The notes below the pieces were generated by a model. It had not been told where the DNA came from and ran no database searches. It worked only from the letters and a program-made list of their open reading frames with translations. From Streptomyces luomodiensis (GTDB lineage: Bacteria; Actinomycetota; Actinomycetes; Streptomycetales; Streptomycetaceae), in NCBI RefSeq assembly GCF_031679605.1, contig NZ_CP117522.1, positions 2,294,001-2,358,000 of the forward strand: a stretch of DNA of 64,000 nt. Reading direction: 5' to 3'. Shown piece by piece: positions 8,366 to 18,377 of this stretch (position 1 is its first letter; each line of letters starts with the position of its first letter). Made by a program: the position numbers and the translations under genes.

Positions 8366-9961
8366 TCAGCTCTTGCCGAGCTCCCACAGCTGGAGCATGG
8401 TCGAGGAGTCGAAGGCGTACTCGGCGCCGATGACGTTCTTGCGGGCGGCCACATAGGTGTTGCCCTGCCACAGCGGCAGATAGGGCACATCTTCGGCGAC
8501 GGTGTTCTGGATGGACTGGAAGTCCTTCTCGGCGAGACTGCGCTGGGCCTCCTGCCGGGTCTGGGGGATCAGCTCGTCCTGGATGGCGCTGTTGCGGTAG
8601 GGCGAGTTGAGCCAGTTGTCCTTGGTGAGGAAGGGGGCGGTGTAGCTGTCGGGGTCCGGGAAGTCGGGGAACCAGCCGACCCCGGAGGCGGAGAACTGGC
8701 GCTTGATGAGCGCGGGGCGGTACTCCCGCCACGGGTAGCCCTTGATCGTGATGTCGAAGAGGCCGCTGTCGTTGAGCTGCTTGCGCAGCTCCTTGAACTC
8801 CGCGGCCGTCTCCGGACCGTAGTGGTCGGTGGTGTAGGTCAGCGTCAGCTTCACCGGGGTGCTGATGCCGGCGTCGTGCAGCACGCTGCGGGCGGCGTCG
8901 GGGTCGGGGTCGCCGTACTCGTTGTGGAACGAGTTGATGTGCGAGGTGATGCTGGTGGGGATCAGCGAGTAGAGGGGCTCGGCGGTCCGCTTGTATACGT
9001 CGCGCACCAGCGCCTGGCGGTCCACCAGATGGGCGATGGCCTGCCGGACGGCCTTCTCCTTGACCACCGGGGCGTTGGTGTTGAAGATCAGGTAGCGGAT
9101 GCCCTGCCCGGAGGACTCGAAGAGGCGGACGCCCTCGACCTCGCCCTTGTTGAGCTTGTCGATCTGCTCGGGCGAGAAGCCGCGGTGCACCACGTCGATG
9201 TCGCCCTTGGCCAGCGCCTGCTCCATGGTGGAGGTGGAGTCGTAGAACCGCATCTCCGCCTTGTCGGCCTTCGGCTTCAGATCTCCCTTGTAGTGGGGGT
9301 TCTTGGTGAAGACGACCTTCGTCAGCCGGTTGTTCTTCACCTCGGTCTGCGCGCTGTACGGACCCGAGCCCGTCATCTCCCAGCCCTTGCGCAGCGCGTC
9401 GCCCCGGTAGACCTCGCTGTCCAGGATGGCGGCGGCCGGGGTGGTGAGTTTGGACGGGAAGGTCGCGTCCGGCTGGGAGAGGTGGATGACGATCTCGCGG
9501 GCGCTGGGGGTCTCGATCCTGTCCACGTTGGAGAGCAGCGACTTGGTCCCGTTGGGATCGTCGATGCGCAGCACGCGGTCGAGGGAGAACTTGACGTCCT
9601 CGGAGGTCAGGTCGTGGCCGTTGGAGAACTTCAGCCCGCTGCGCAGGGTGCAGCGGTACTGCTCGCTCTGTCTGTCCGCGAAGCCGCACCTCTCCGCCGC
9701 GTCGGGTATCGGTTCGGTTCCCGAGCGGGGCAGTCTCATGAGCGTCTGGAAGGTGTTGTGCAGCACGCTCCAGGACGCGAAGTCGTAGGCCAGGGCCGGA
9801 TCCAGCGGCGCGGGCGCCACCTTGGTCGCCTCGATGCGGTCCGTGCTGCCCAGGACGATCGTCTTACCGTCCGAGCCCGAGCCGTCGGTACCACCGCACG
9901 CGGCGAGCGTGGAGATCAGAAGGCCGGCCACAGCCGGCAGCACCAGCGACTTGCGCGTCAT
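8366..9961 (-). CDS. ABC transporter substrate-binding lipoprotein (SBP_bac_5)
   Basis: A 531-aa solute-binding protein of the oligopeptide/nickel class (DppA/OppA-like). The N-terminus is a signal peptide with lipobox LAAC followed by a Gly/Ser linker, so it should be a membrane-anchored lipoprotein. Family landmarks include RSGLKFSNGHDLTSEDVKFSLDR and GSGPYSAQ in the first half, and the AVRQAIAHLVDRQALV segment near the hinge. No permease or ATPase gene is adjacent, so it either serves a transporter encoded elsewhere or acts alone. A decayed copy of its 3' end lies just downstream. ATG at 9961 has GGGAGA upstream. Confidence 0.9.
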   Translation of the reverse strand: MTRKSLVLPAVAGLLISTLAACGGTDGSGSDGKTIVLGSTDRIEATKVAPAPLDPALAYDFASWSVLHNTFQTLMRLPRSGTEPIPDAAERCGFADRQSEQYRCTLRSGLKFSNGHDLTSEDVKFSLDRVLRIDDPNGTKSLLSNVDRIETPSAREIVIHLSQPDATFPSKLTTPAAAILDSEVYRGDALRKGWEMTGSGPYSAQTEVKNNRLTKVVFTKNPHYKGDLKPKADKAEMRFYDSTSTMEQALAKGDIDVVHRGFSPEQIDKLNKGEVEGVRLFESSGQGIRYLIFNTNAPVVKEKAVRQAIAHLVDRQALVRDVYKRTAEPLYSLIPTSITSHINSFHNEYGDPDPDAARSVLHDAGISTPVKLTLTYTTDHYGPETAAEFKELRKQLNDSGLFDITIKGYPWREYRPALIKRQFSASGVGWFPDFPDPDSYTAPFLTKDNWLNSPYRNSAIQDELIPQTRQEAQRSLAEKDFQSIQNTVAEDVPYLPLWQGNTYVAARKNVIGAEYAFDSSTMLQLWELGKS

Positions 9962-10299
9962 TGTCGGGAGTCTCCCTGCCATCGGTCAGCTACTCGCGAC
10001 GAGATTAGACCGAGGCACCAGTCATGCTCAGACACAACGAAGTTGAGGCGATATCACGTCCCGATAACGAGCGCCCGTCGACCGATATCCGAACACGGTC
10101 GCGATTCACGCGACATGCCACCAATCCGGACACATGGGTTCGCCCAAATCGCACCAGAGGGGACGCGCGGCAGCCATCCGGCGCACACGTCTACGGCATA
10201 TGCAGTGATAAACATCACGTTCCGATGTACCCGACGGAACGTGAAAAATGAGCGCGCGCTATTCAGTCTGCAATTTACAGAAATACGCTCGGTGCGCGT
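9962..10299. promoter_or_regulatory. AT-richer 338-bp intergenic region
   Basis: No credible gene. This stretch is noticeably more A+T rich than its surroundings, especially 10180-10300, and should hold the promoter of the substrate-binding-protein gene. Short open frames on the plus strand lack ribosome sites and family similarity. Confidence 0.5.
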
Positions 10300-11001
10300 T
10301 CAGTGCATTGCAGTGACCAGACTGCGGAGAAAAGAAAGATCCACTTCCTCGAGCGAACCGATGACCGTACGTCCCGCCACGGGTTCGATCGGCACCACGG
10401 ACGGCACCGCGACCACCTGGCACCCGGCCGCCTCCGCGGCCCGTACGCCCGTCTCGGTGTCCTCGATGACCACGCACCGCCCCGGCTCGGCGTCCAGCCC
10501 GGCCGCGGCGAGCAGATACGGGTCCGGATGCGGCTTGGTCCGCTCGACCTCGTCGCCCGCGACCGTCAGGGAGAAGTGCTCCGGGCCCAGCGAACGCAGG
10601 ATCCGGTCCATCACCCGCCGGTGGGAGGCGGAGACCAGGGCGGTGGGGACGCCGTGCGCGGCCAGCTCGGTGAGCAGCCGGCGGGCGCCGGGCAGCATCG
10701 GCACAGTGCCGTCGAGCAATTCGGTGAAGCGGCTGTTGAGCAGGCCGGTGAGCTCGGCGAGGGCGATGTCGGCGCCGGTGGCCTCGATGAGGAACTGGGC
10801 GCTGCGCGACATCGGGCCGCCGACGACGACCTGGCGGTACTCCTCGGCGAGCGCATGGCCGAGCTCGGCGAAGATGGCGACCTCCGCGTCCCACCAGATG
10901 CCCTCGGTGTCGACCAGGGTGCCGTCCATGTCGAGCAGAACGGCCTGTAGGGCTGAGCCTCCACCCGTAAGGGTATCGACGGCGGGGATGCTGCTGGTCA
11001 T
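10300..11001 (-). CDS. HAD-superfamily hydrolase (phosphatase/phosphomutase-like)
   Basis: A 233-aa subfamily IA HAD enzyme. Motif I LLDMDGTLVD with the nucleophilic Asp near residue 25, a helical cap (about 35-100), motif II Ser in LVSASH, motif III Lys in ERTKPHPDPY and motif IV VIEDTETG are all present. The cap type and length resemble beta-phosphoglucomutases and sugar-phosphate phosphatases; substrate cannot be told from sequence. A hairpin and 150 bases separate it from metH, which reads in the same direction. Confidence 0.88.
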   Translation of the reverse strand: MTSSIPAVDTLTGGGSALQAVLLDMDGTLVDTEGIWWDAEVAIFAELGHALAEEYRQVVVGGPMSRSAQFLIEATGADIALAELTGLLNSRFTELLDGTVPMLPGARRLLTELAAHGVPTALVSASHRRVMDRILRSLGPEHFSLTVAGDEVERTKPHPDPYLLAAAGLDAEPGRCVVIEDTETGVRAAEAAGCQVVAVPSVVPIEPVAGRTVIGSLEEVDLSFLRSLVTAMH

Positions 11002-11027
11002 CCGAACACCTCCGGGTGAGGGACACG

Positions 11028-11068
11028 GAGGCCGGCCCCCTTCCGCTGACGGGAAGGCGACCGGCCTC
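11028..11068 (-). terminator. terminator after metH
   Basis: Outer stem GAGGCCGG/CCGGCCTC (8 bp) and inner stem CCTTCC/GGAAGG (6 bp) lie between the metH stop and the HAD start. No T-run. Confidence 0.6.
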
Positions 11069-11151
11069 TACCGGATCGACCAGTCTACGTGGCACCACGC
11101 CGACGCGCCTCATGGCCACCGTAAGGCGGCCTTCGCGTGGCGGCCGGCGGA

Positions 11152-14100
11152 CTACCGCGCGTTGAAGTACTTCGCCTCCGGGTGGTGGATCACGATGGCG
11201 TCCGTGGACTGCTCGGGGTGGAGCTGGAACTCCTCCGAGAGCTTCACCCCGATCCGCTCCGGCCGCAGCAGATCGGCGATCTTCGCGCGGTCCTCCAGGT
11301 CGGGGCAGGCGCCGTAGCCCAGCGAGAAGCGCGCGCCGCGGTACTTCAGCGCGAACATGTCCTCCATCTGGTTCGGGTCCTCACCGGCGAAGCCCAGCTC
11401 GGCGCGGACCCGGGCGTGCCAGTACTCGGCCAGCGCCTCCGCCAGCTGGACGGACAGCCCGTGCAGCTCCAGGTAGTCGCGGTAGGCGTCGGAGGCGAAC
11501 AGCTCGGCGGTGGCCTCGCCGATCTTCGAGCCGACGGTCACCACCTGCAGCCCGACCACATCGGTCTCGCCGGACTCCTCGGGCCGGAAGAAGTCGGCCA
11601 GGCACAGCCGGCGGCCGCGGCGCTGGCGCGGGAAGGTGAAGCGGGTCCGCTCACTGCCGTCCTCGTTCAGCAGGACCAGGTCGTCGCCCTTGGAGACGCA
11701 CGGGAAGTAGCCGTAGACGACGGCCGCCTCCAGCAGGTTCTCGGTGTGCAGCCGGTCCAGCCAGCCGCGCAGCCGGGGCCGCCCCTCGCGCTCCACCAGC
11801 TCCTCGTAGCCGGGCCCCTCGCCGGTGCGGGACTGCTTGAGCCCCCACTGGCCCTTGAACAGCGCCCCCTCGTCCAGCCAGGAGGCGTAGTCGGCCTGCT
11901 GGATGCCCTTGACGACGCGGGTGCCCCAGAAGGGCGGCGTGGGGACGGGGTTGTCGGTGGCCACGTCGGAACGCGCCGGGCCCTCCTCCGGCTCCGGCTC
12001 CCGCACCTGGGCGGCGCGCTGGGGGACGCGGCGCTGCCTGAGCTCGGGGAGCGTGGCGCCGGGCACGCCCCGCTTGACGGCGATCAGCGCGTCCATCAGC
12101 CGCAGCCCCTCGAAGGCGTCGCGGGCGTAGCGCACCTCGCCCTCGTAGATCTCGTGCAGGTCCTGCTCGACATAGGCCCTCGTCAGCGCGGCGCCGCCGA
12201 GGATGACGGGGAAGCGGGCGGCCAGCTTGCGCTGGTTGAGCTCCTCCAGGTTCTCCTTCATGATCACTGTGGACTTCACCAGCAGCCCGGACATGCCGAT
12301 CACGTCGGCCCGGTGCTCCTCGGCGGCCTCCAGGATCGCGGAGACCGGCTGCTTGATGCCCAGGTTGACCACGTTGTAGCCGTTGTTGGACAGGATGATG
12401 TCCACGAGGTTCTTACCGATGTCATGGACGTCGCCGCGGACGGTGGCGAGCACGATGGTGCCCTTGCCCTCGTCTCCTTCGCCGTCGGCGGTCTTCTCCA
12501 TGTGTGGCTCGAGGTACGCGACCGCGGTCTTCATGACCTCGGCGGACTGGAGGACGAACGGCAGCTGCATCTGGCCGGAGCCGAACAGGTCGCCGACCAC
12601 CTTCATGCCGTCCAGCAGCGTGTCGTTGACGATGTCGAGGGCGGGCCGCTCCTGGAGCGCCTCGTCGAGGTCGGCTTCCAGGCCGTTGCGCTCGCCGTCG
12701 ATGATGCGCCGCTTGAGGCGCTCCTCCAGGGGCAGCGCGGCCAGTTCCTCGGCCTTGCCCGCCTTCAGCGACGTGGCGGTGGCGCCCTCGAAGAGCTGCA
12801 TCAGCTTCTGCAGCGGGTCGTAGCCCTCGGCACGGCGGTCGTAGATCAGGTCCAGGGCCGTGGTGACCTGCTCCTCGTCGAGCCGCGCGATCGGCAGGAT
12901 CTTGGAGGCGTGCACGATCGCCGAGTCCAGGCCCGCCTTGACGCATTCGTCGAGGAAGACGGAGTTGAGCACGATGCGGGCGGCCGGGTTGAGGCCGAAG
13001 GAGATGTTCGACAGGCCGAGGGTGGTCTGGACGTCCGGGTGGCGCCGCTTGAGCTCGCGGATCGCCTCGATGGTGGCGAGGCCGTCCTTGCGGGACTCCT
13101 CCTGACCGGTGCAGATGGTGAAGGTCAGGCAGTCGATGAGGATGTCCTCCTCGCGGATGCCCCAGTTGCCGGTCAGGTCGGCGATCAGCCGCTCGGCGAT
13201 CTCCACCTTCTTCTCCGGCGTCCGGGCCTGGCCCTCCTCGTCGATGGTCAGCGCGATCAGCGCCGCGCCGTGCTCCTGCGCGAGCCGGGTGACCTTGGCG
13301 AACCGGGACTCGGGGCCGGCGCCGTCCTCGTAGTTGACGGAGTTGATGACCGCCCGTCCGCCGAGCTTCTCCAGTCCGGCCTGGATGACGTCGACCTCGG
13401 TGGAGTCCAGGACGATGGGGAGGGTGGAGGCGGTGGCGAACCGCCCGGCCAGCTCCTCCATGTCCGCGACGCCGTCCCGGCCGACGTAGTCCACGCACAG
13501 GTCGAGCAGATGGGCGCCCTCGCGGATCTGGTCCCGGGCCATCTCCACGCAGTCGTCCCAGCGGCCCTCCAGCATGGCCTCGCGGAACTTCTTGGAGCCG
13601 TTGGCGTTGGTGCGCTCGCCGATCGCCAGGTACGAGGTGTCCTGGCGGAACGGCACAGTCTGGTACAGCGAGGCGGCGCCGGGCTCGGGGCGCGGGGCGC
13701 GCTCGGTGGGGGCCAGCTCGCGGACCCGCTCGACGACCTGGCGCAGATGCTCGGGGGTGGTGCCGCAGCAGCCGCCGACCAGGGAGAGCCCGTACTCGCG
13801 GACGAACGTCTCCTGGGCGTCGGCCAGCTCGCCCGGGGTGAGGGGGTAGTGGGCGCCGTCCTTGCCCAGCACCGGAAGGCCCGCGTTGGGCATGCAGGAC
13901 AGCGGGATGCGCGAGTGGCGGGCCAGATAGCGCAGGTGCTCGCTCATCTCGGCGGGGCCGGTGGCGCAGTTCAGACCGATCATGTCGATGCCGAGCGGCT
14001 CCAGCGCGGTGAGCGCCGCGCCGATCTCGGAGCCGAGCAGCATGGTGCCGGTGGTCTCGACGGTGACCGAGCAGATCACCGGGAGGTTGGCACCGGTGGC

Positions 14101-14670
14101 CTCCAGGGCCCGGCGGGCGCCGAGGACCGCGGCCTTGGTCTGGAGCAGGTCCTGGGTGGTCTCCACCAGCAGGGCGTCGGCACCGCCGGCGATCATGCCT
14201 TCGGCGTTGGCCTGGTAGGCGTCGCGGAGCGTGGTGTAGGGGGCGTGGCCCAGGGTGGGCAGCTTGGTGCCCGGTCCCATCGAGCCGAGCACCCAGCGCT
14301 GGCGTCCGTCGGCGCCGAACTCGTCGGCGACCTCGCGGGCGATCCGGGCGCCGGCCTCGGAGAGCTCGTGGACGCGGTGGGAGATGTCGTACTCGCCCAG
14401 CGCCGCGTGGTTGGCGCCGAAGGTGTTGGTCTCGACGCAGTCCACACCGGCGGCGTAGTACGCCTCGTGGACCGAGCGGACGATGTCCGGGCGGGTGACG
14501 TTGAGGATCTCGTTGCAGCCCTCGAGCTGCTGGAAGTCGTCGAGACTGGGCTCCTGCGCCTGGAGCATCGTCCCCATCGCGCCGTCGGCGACCACCACAC
14601 GGGTGGCCAGCGCTTCGCGGAGCGCGTCGGCTCGGGCGGCGGATGTGGGCGATGGCGTGTGCGAGGCCAT
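11152..14670 (-). CDS. metH: cobalamin-dependent methionine synthase MetH
   Basis: A 1172-aa modular enzyme that transfers a methyl group from methyl-tetrahydrofolate through methylcobalamin to homocysteine. Seen in order: homocysteine domain (VVADGAMGTML near the start; zinc cysteines in GLNCATGP and GGCCGT near residue 300), pterin-binding domain (IGERTNANGSKKFR onward), cap plus B12 domain with the cobalt-ligating motif DVHDIGKN near residue 747, and a C-terminal reactivation domain with AdoMet-binding segments. ATG at 14670 chosen for the GGGAG site and because the upstream 29 codons lack family similarity. I saw no clear cobalamin riboswitch in the 237 bases between it and gylR. Confidence 0.97.
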   Translation of the reverse strand: MASHTPSPTSAARADALREALATRVVVADGAMGTMLQAQEPSLDDFQQLEGCNEILNVTRPDIVRSVHEAYYAAGVDCVETNTFGANHAALGEYDISHRVHELSEAGARIAREVADEFGADGRQRWVLGSMGPGTKLPTLGHAPYTTLRDAYQANAEGMIAGGADALLVETTQDLLQTKAAVLGARRALEATGANLPVICSVTVETTGTMLLGSEIGAALTALEPLGIDMIGLNCATGPAEMSEHLRYLARHSRIPLSCMPNAGLPVLGKDGAHYPLTPGELADAQETFVREYGLSLVGGCCGTTPEHLRQVVERVRELAPTERAPRPEPGAASLYQTVPFRQDTSYLAIGERTNANGSKKFREAMLEGRWDDCVEMARDQIREGAHLLDLCVDYVGRDGVADMEELAGRFATASTLPIVLDSTEVDVIQAGLEKLGGRAVINSVNYEDGAGPESRFAKVTRLAQEHGAALIALTIDEEGQARTPEKKVEIAERLIADLTGNWGIREEDILIDCLTFTICTGQEESRKDGLATIEAIRELKRRHPDVQTTLGLSNISFGLNPAARIVLNSVFLDECVKAGLDSAIVHASKILPIARLDEEQVTTALDLIYDRRAEGYDPLQKLMQLFEGATATSLKAGKAEELAALPLEERLKRRIIDGERNGLEADLDEALQERPALDIVNDTLLDGMKVVGDLFGSGQMQLPFVLQSAEVMKTAVAYLEPHMEKTADGEGDEGKGTIVLATVRGDVHDIGKNLVDIILSNNGYNVVNLGIKQPVSAILEAAEEHRADVIGMSGLLVKSTVIMKENLEELNQRKLAARFPVILGGAALTRAYVEQDLHEIYEGEVRYARDAFEGLRLMDALIAVKRGVPGATLPELRQRRVPQRAAQVREPEPEEGPARSDVATDNPVPTPPFWGTRVVKGIQQADYASWLDEGALFKGQWGLKQSRTGEGPGYEELVEREGRPRLRGWLDRLHTENLLEAAVVYGYFPCVSKGDDLVLLNEDGSERTRFTFPRQRRGRRLCLADFFRPEESGETDVVGLQVVTVGSKIGEATAELFASDAYRDYLELHGLSVQLAEALAEYWHARVRAELGFAGEDPNQMEDMFALKYRGARFSLGYGACPDLEDRAKIADLLRPERIGVKLSEEFQLHPEQSTDAIVIHHPEAKYFNAR

Positions 14671-14871
14671 GGATGTGCTCCCTGGAGTGCGACGGCTGTC
14701 GGCTTTGCGCCCCCGCTGGGGAGGGCGCACCACGCCAGGGTAGCTGCCAGTGGTCATCTGCCGGTGGTCGTTCCATCAGCCGGGACGGGGGCCGGGCGGC
14801 CGGGCCCCCGGTGCTCCGTCGGCCATCGGCGGATGCACTGCGGTACCGCGGGGTCGGCATGGACCGATAGT

Positions 14872-14888
14872 GTTCAGCATTGTCGAAC
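14872..14888. promoter_or_regulatory. GylR-type operator in the gylR promoter
   Basis: The imperfect palindrome GTTCAGCATTGTCGAAC sits 20 bases before the gylR start. Its 12-base core GCATTGTCGAAC recurs exactly upstream of glpF (15860-15871), which suggests autoregulation by the IclR-family regulator. Confidence 0.65.
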
Positions 14889-14907
14889 CGCAGTCAGGAG
14901 GTGGGCG

Positions 14908-15675
14908 ATGGCCCGGAACATCCAGTCGTTGGAGCGCGCCGCCGCGATGCTACGCCTGCTCGCCGGTGGTGAGCGCCGTCTGGGACTGTCCGACATCGCC
15001 TCCACCCTGGGGCTGGCCAAGGGCACCGCGCACGGCATCCTGCGCACCCTCCAGCAGGAGGGCTTCGTCGAGCAGGACGAGGCGTCCGGCCGCTATCAGC
15101 TCGGCGCGGAGCTGCTGCGCCTGGGCAACAGCTATCTGGACGTGCACGAGCTGCGCGCCCGCGCCCTGGTGTGGACGGACGACCTGGCCCGCGCCAGCGG
15201 CGAGAGCGTGTACCTGGGCGTGCTGCACCAGCAGGGCGTGCTGATCGTCCACCATGTCTTCCGGCCGGACGACAGCCGCCAGGTGCTGGAGGTCGGCGCG
15301 ATGCACCCGCTGCACTCCACGGCCCTGGGCAAGGTGCTCTCCGCGTACGACCCGGTCGCCCACAGCGAGGTGACCGAGACCGAGCGCCAGGCGTTCACCG
15401 CGCGCACGGTGACCGGGGAGCCCGAGTTCGAGGGCGTGCTGGACCTGACCCGGGCGCGCGGCTGGGGTTCCGATGTGGAGGAGACCTGGGAGGGCGTGGC
15501 GTCGGTCGCGGCGCCCATCCACGACCGGCGCCGGCTGCCCGTGGGCGCGGTGGGCATCACCGGGGCCGTCGAGCGGGTGTGCGACGACGGGGAGCTGCGC
15601 TCGGAGCTCGTGGCCGCCGTACGGGACTGCGCGCGCGCCGTCTCCCGGGACCTGGGCGCCCTGCGCCGTTTCTGA
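14908..15675 (+). CDS. gylR: GylR, IclR-family regulator of the glycerol operon
   Basis: A 255-aa repressor/activator. The winged helix-turn-helix occupies about residues 5-65 (LSDIASTLGLAKGTAHGILRTL) and the IclR effector domain the rest, ending ...SRDLGALRRF. In Streptomyces this protein autoregulates and represses the downstream glpF-glpK-glpD (gylCAB) operon; glycerol or glycerol-3-phosphate is the known inducer. ATG start has AGGAGG 8 bases upstream. Position between divergent metH and glpF and matching operator sequences in both its own and the glpF promoter support the assignment. Confidence 0.94.
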   Translation: MARNIQSLERAAAMLRLLAGGERRLGLSDIASTLGLAKGTAHGILRTLQQEGFVEQDEASGRYQLGAELLRLGNSYLDVHELRARALVWTDDLARASGESVYLGVLHQQGVLIVHHVFRPDDSRQVLEVGAMHPLHSTALGKVLSAYDPVAHSEVTETERQAFTARTVTGEPEFEGVLDLTRARGWGSDVEETWEGVASVAAPIHDRRRLPVGAVGITGAVERVCDDGELRSELVAAVRDCARAVSRDLGALRRF

Positions 15676-15998
15676 ACCGTGTCCGGAATCACGTCGCGTA
15701 CCGCGCGTTGAACCGTGCCGACCAGGGGTGATCCACCCCTGATCCGCCCCCCTGTCCCTGCATGACCTGCTTCATCACGGTTTCACATAGGCGCGACTTT
15801 TCCGCACACGACCCTTGACGGGGTCTTCAGCGTGAAGAAAACTGCCGTTCATCGGTCGGCATTGTCGAACACCTGACGACAATATTCGCTATGGTGGACT
15901 CGCCGCGGGCCGACCAACGCCCTCCCACGAGGGCGCGGACCGTCCGGCACAACCCGGGGGGTTCGCCTTCCCCTGGACGAAGGACAAAGGAGTCGCGG
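15676..15998 (+). promoter_or_regulatory. gylR-glpF intergenic control region
   Basis: A 323-base region holding the glpF promoter. TTGACG at 15815 could be a -35 element, but no good -10 follows at 17 bases. At 15861-15883 ATTGTCG and CGACAAT form a 7-bp inverted repeat with a 9-base spacer, embedded in the same GCATTGTCGAAC core found before gylR; I take this as the operator. The AAAGGA ribosome site for glpF is at 15985. Confidence 0.6.
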
Positions 15999-16793
15999 GT
16001 GTCCAGCTCCGACATCTTCATCGGCGAGACCATCGGTACCGCCGTACTCATCCTGCTCGGCGGTGGTGTCGTCGCCGGCGTGAACCTGAAGCGATCCAAG
16101 GCGTTCGACGCCGGGTGGGTCGCCATCGCCTTCGGGTGGGGTTTCGCCGTCCTCACCGGCGCCTACATCTCGGCCCCGCTCTCGGGGGCCCACCTCAACC
16201 CGGCGGTGACGCTCGGCCTCGCCATCGAGGGCGGCACCGAGTGGAGCGACGTGCCCGTCTACTTCCTCGGGCAGGTGCTCGGCGCCCTCATCGGCGCGAC
16301 GCTGGTCTGGATCGCCTATCTCGGCCACTTCCACGCCCATCTCACCGACCGCGAGATCGTCGGCGGTCCGGGCGCCCAGGACACGGCCGCGGCGGACCGG
16401 CAGACGGCCCCCGGCCCCGGCCCGGTGCTGGGCGTCTTCTCCACCGGCCCGGAGATCCGCAACACCGCGCAGAACCTGGCCACCGAGATCATCGCCACCG
16501 CGGTGCTGGTGCTCGCCATCCTCACTCAGGGGCTCAACGGCGACGGCAAGGGCCTGGGCGTCATCGGCGTCCTGATCACCTCCTTCGTAGTGGTCAGCAT
16601 CGGCCTCTCGCTCGGCGGCCCGACCGGTTACGCCATCAACCCGGCGCGTGACCTCGGCCCCCGGATCGTCCACGCCCTCCTGCCGCTGCCCAACAAGGGC
16701 GGCTCGGACTGGGGCTACGCCTGGATCCCCGTCGTCGGTCCGCTCATCGGCGGCGCGATCGCGGGCGGGATCTATGAGATCGCCTTCGCCTAG
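15999..16793 (+). CDS. glpF: glycerol uptake facilitator GlpF (aquaglyceroporin)
   Basis: A 264-aa inner-membrane channel for glycerol. It has six hydrophobic segments and the two pore motifs [12 protein letters not shown] (near residue 65) and [13 protein letters not shown] (near 210); the Asp after the second NPAR marks glycerol facilitators over pure water channels. A Pro/Gly-rich loop between helices ([20 protein letters not shown]) is longer than in E. coli. GTG start taken because AAAGGA lies 8 bases upstream. First gene of glpF-glpK-glpD. Confidence 0.95.
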   Translation: MSSSDIFIGETIGTAVLILLGGGVVAGVNLKRSKAFDAGWVAIAFGWGFAVLTGAYISAPLSGAHLNPAVTLGLAIEGGTEWSDVPVYFLGQVLGALIGATLVWIAYLGHFHAHLTDREIVGGPGAQDTAAADRQTAPGPGPVLGVFSTGPEIRNTAQNLATEIIATAVLVLAILTQGLNGDGKGLGVIGVLITSFVVVSIGLSLGGPTGYAINPARDLGPRIVHALLPLPNKGGSDWGYAWIPVVGPLIGGAIAGGIYEIAFA

Positions 16794-16826
16794 CCACCCC
16801 CACCACTCGCAGGAGAGCAGCAGACC

Positions 16827-18374
16827 ATGACCGACACCCACACCACGAGCGCTTCCTCGCACGGCCAGGGGCCGTTCATCGCGGCCATCGACCAGGGCAC
16901 CACCTCCAGCCGCTGCATCGTCTTCGACCGCGACGGCCGCATCGTCTCGGTGGACCAGAAGGAACACGAGCAGATCTTTCCCAAGCCCGGCTGGGTGGAA
17001 CACAACGCCACCGAGATCTGGGAGAACGTCAAGGAGGTCGTCGCCGGCGCCATCACCAAGGCCGGGATCACCGCCGTCGACGTCAAGGCGATCGGCATCA
17101 CCAACCAGCGCGAGACCACCCTGCTGTGGGACAAGAACACCGGTGAGCCGGTGTACAACGCCATCGTCTGGCAGGACACCCGCACCGACGCCCTCTGCCG
17201 CGAGCTCGGCCGCAACGTCGGCCAGGACCGCTTCCGCCGGGAGACCGGCCTCCCGCTGGCCTCCTACTTCGCCGGCCCCAAGATCCGCTGGCTGCTCGAC
17301 AACGTCGAGGGGCTGCGCGAGCGGGCCGAGGCGGGCGACCTGCTCTTCGGCACCATGGACTCCTGGGTCATCTGGAACCTGACCGGCGGCGTCAACGGCG
17401 GTGTGCACGTCACCGATGTCACCAACGCCTCCCGCACCCTCCTGATGAACCTGCACACCCTGGACTGGGACCAGAAGATCCTGTCCTCGATGGACATCCC
17501 GGCCGCCGTGCTGCCGCGGATCCGCTCCTCCGCCGAGGTGTACGGGCACACCGCCGAGGGCGTCCTGGCGGGTGTGCCGGTCGCCTCCGCGCTGGGCGAC
17601 CAGCAGGCGGCCCTGTTCGGCCAGACCTGTTACGCCGAGGGCGAGGCCAAGTCGACCTACGGCACCGGTACCTTCCTGCTGATGAACACCGGCGAGACGC
17701 CGGTCAACTCCTACAACGGCCTGCTGACCACGGTCGGCTACCGGATCGGCGACGAGAAGCCGGTCTACGCCCTGGAGGGCTCGATCGCGGTCACCGGTTC
17801 GCTGGTGCAGTGGATGCGGGACCAGATGGGTCTGATCAACAGCGCCGCCGAGATCGAGACCCTGGCGAGCTCGGTGGAGGACAACGGCGGCGCGTACTTC
17901 GTACCGGCCTTCTCGGGCCTGTTCGCCCCGTACTGGCGGTCCGACGCCCGCGGGGTGATCGCGGGCCTGACCCGCTATGTCACCAAGGCGCACATCGCGC
18001 GCGCGGTGCTCGAGGCCACCGCGTGGCAGACCCGCGAGATCGTCGACGCGATGACCAAGGACTCCGGGGTCGAGCTCACCGCCCTGAAGGTGGACGGCGG
18101 TATGACCTCCAACAACCTGCTGATGCAGAGCCTCTCGGACGCCCTGGACGCACCCGTGGTACGCCCGATGGTCGCCGAGACCACCTGCCTCGGCGCCGCC
18201 TACGCCGCCGGTCTGGCCGTGGGCTTCTGGCCGGACACCGACGCGCTGCGCGCCAACTGGCGCCGGGCGGCCGAATGGACCCCCCGAATGGACGCGGACG
18301 TTCGCGACCGCGAGTACAAGAACTGGCTCAAGGCCGTGCAGCGGACCATGGGCTGGATCGAGGACGAGGAGTAA
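16827..18374 (+). CDS. glpK: glycerol kinase GlpK
   Basis: A 515-aa FGGY-family kinase making sn-glycerol-3-phosphate from glycerol and ATP. Conserved blocks: [16 protein letters not shown] (phosphate loop, near residue 20), [20 protein letters not shown], the FGGY signature 1 region, [12 protein letters not shown] and [14 protein letters not shown] near the C-terminus. Length matches the family. AGGAGAGCAGCAG precedes the ATG, 33 bases after glpF; glpD follows after 3 bases, so the three are one operon. Confidence 0.97.
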   Translation: MTDTHTTSASSHGQGPFIAAIDQGTTSSRCIVFDRDGRIVSVDQKEHEQIFPKPGWVEHNATEIWENVKEVVAGAITKAGITAVDVKAIGITNQRETTLLWDKNTGEPVYNAIVWQDTRTDALCRELGRNVGQDRFRRETGLPLASYFAGPKIRWLLDNVEGLRERAEAGDLLFGTMDSWVIWNLTGGVNGGVHVTDVTNASRTLLMNLHTLDWDQKILSSMDIPAAVLPRIRSSAEVYGHTAEGVLAGVPVASALGDQQAALFGQTCYAEGEAKSTYGTGTFLLMNTGETPVNSYNGLLTTVGYRIGDEKPVYALEGSIAVTGSLVQWMRDQMGLINSAAEIETLASSVEDNGGAYFVPAFSGLFAPYWRSDARGVIAGLTRYVTKAHIARAVLEATAWQTREIVDAMTKDSGVELTALKVDGGMTSNNLLMQSLSDALDAPVVRPMVAETTCLGAAYAAGLAVGFWPDTDALRANWRRAAEWTPRMDADVRDREYKNWLKAVQRTMGWIEDEE

Positions 18375-18377
18375 GCA

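Noticed and set aside
9822..10251. Short plus-strand frames in and beside the AT-rich gap
   Set aside because: No ribosome sites, no similarity, atypical codon use; one overlaps the lipoprotein gene start.
11137..14900. Very long plus-strand open frame across metH that continues into gylR
   Set aside because: Only the gylR part (from 14908) has family similarity; the rest is the complement of metH.
14671..14907. Possible cobalamin or SAM riboswitch before metH
   Set aside because: I could not find a B12-box-like core or a convincing multi-helix fold in this short region, and half of it belongs to the gylR promoter.
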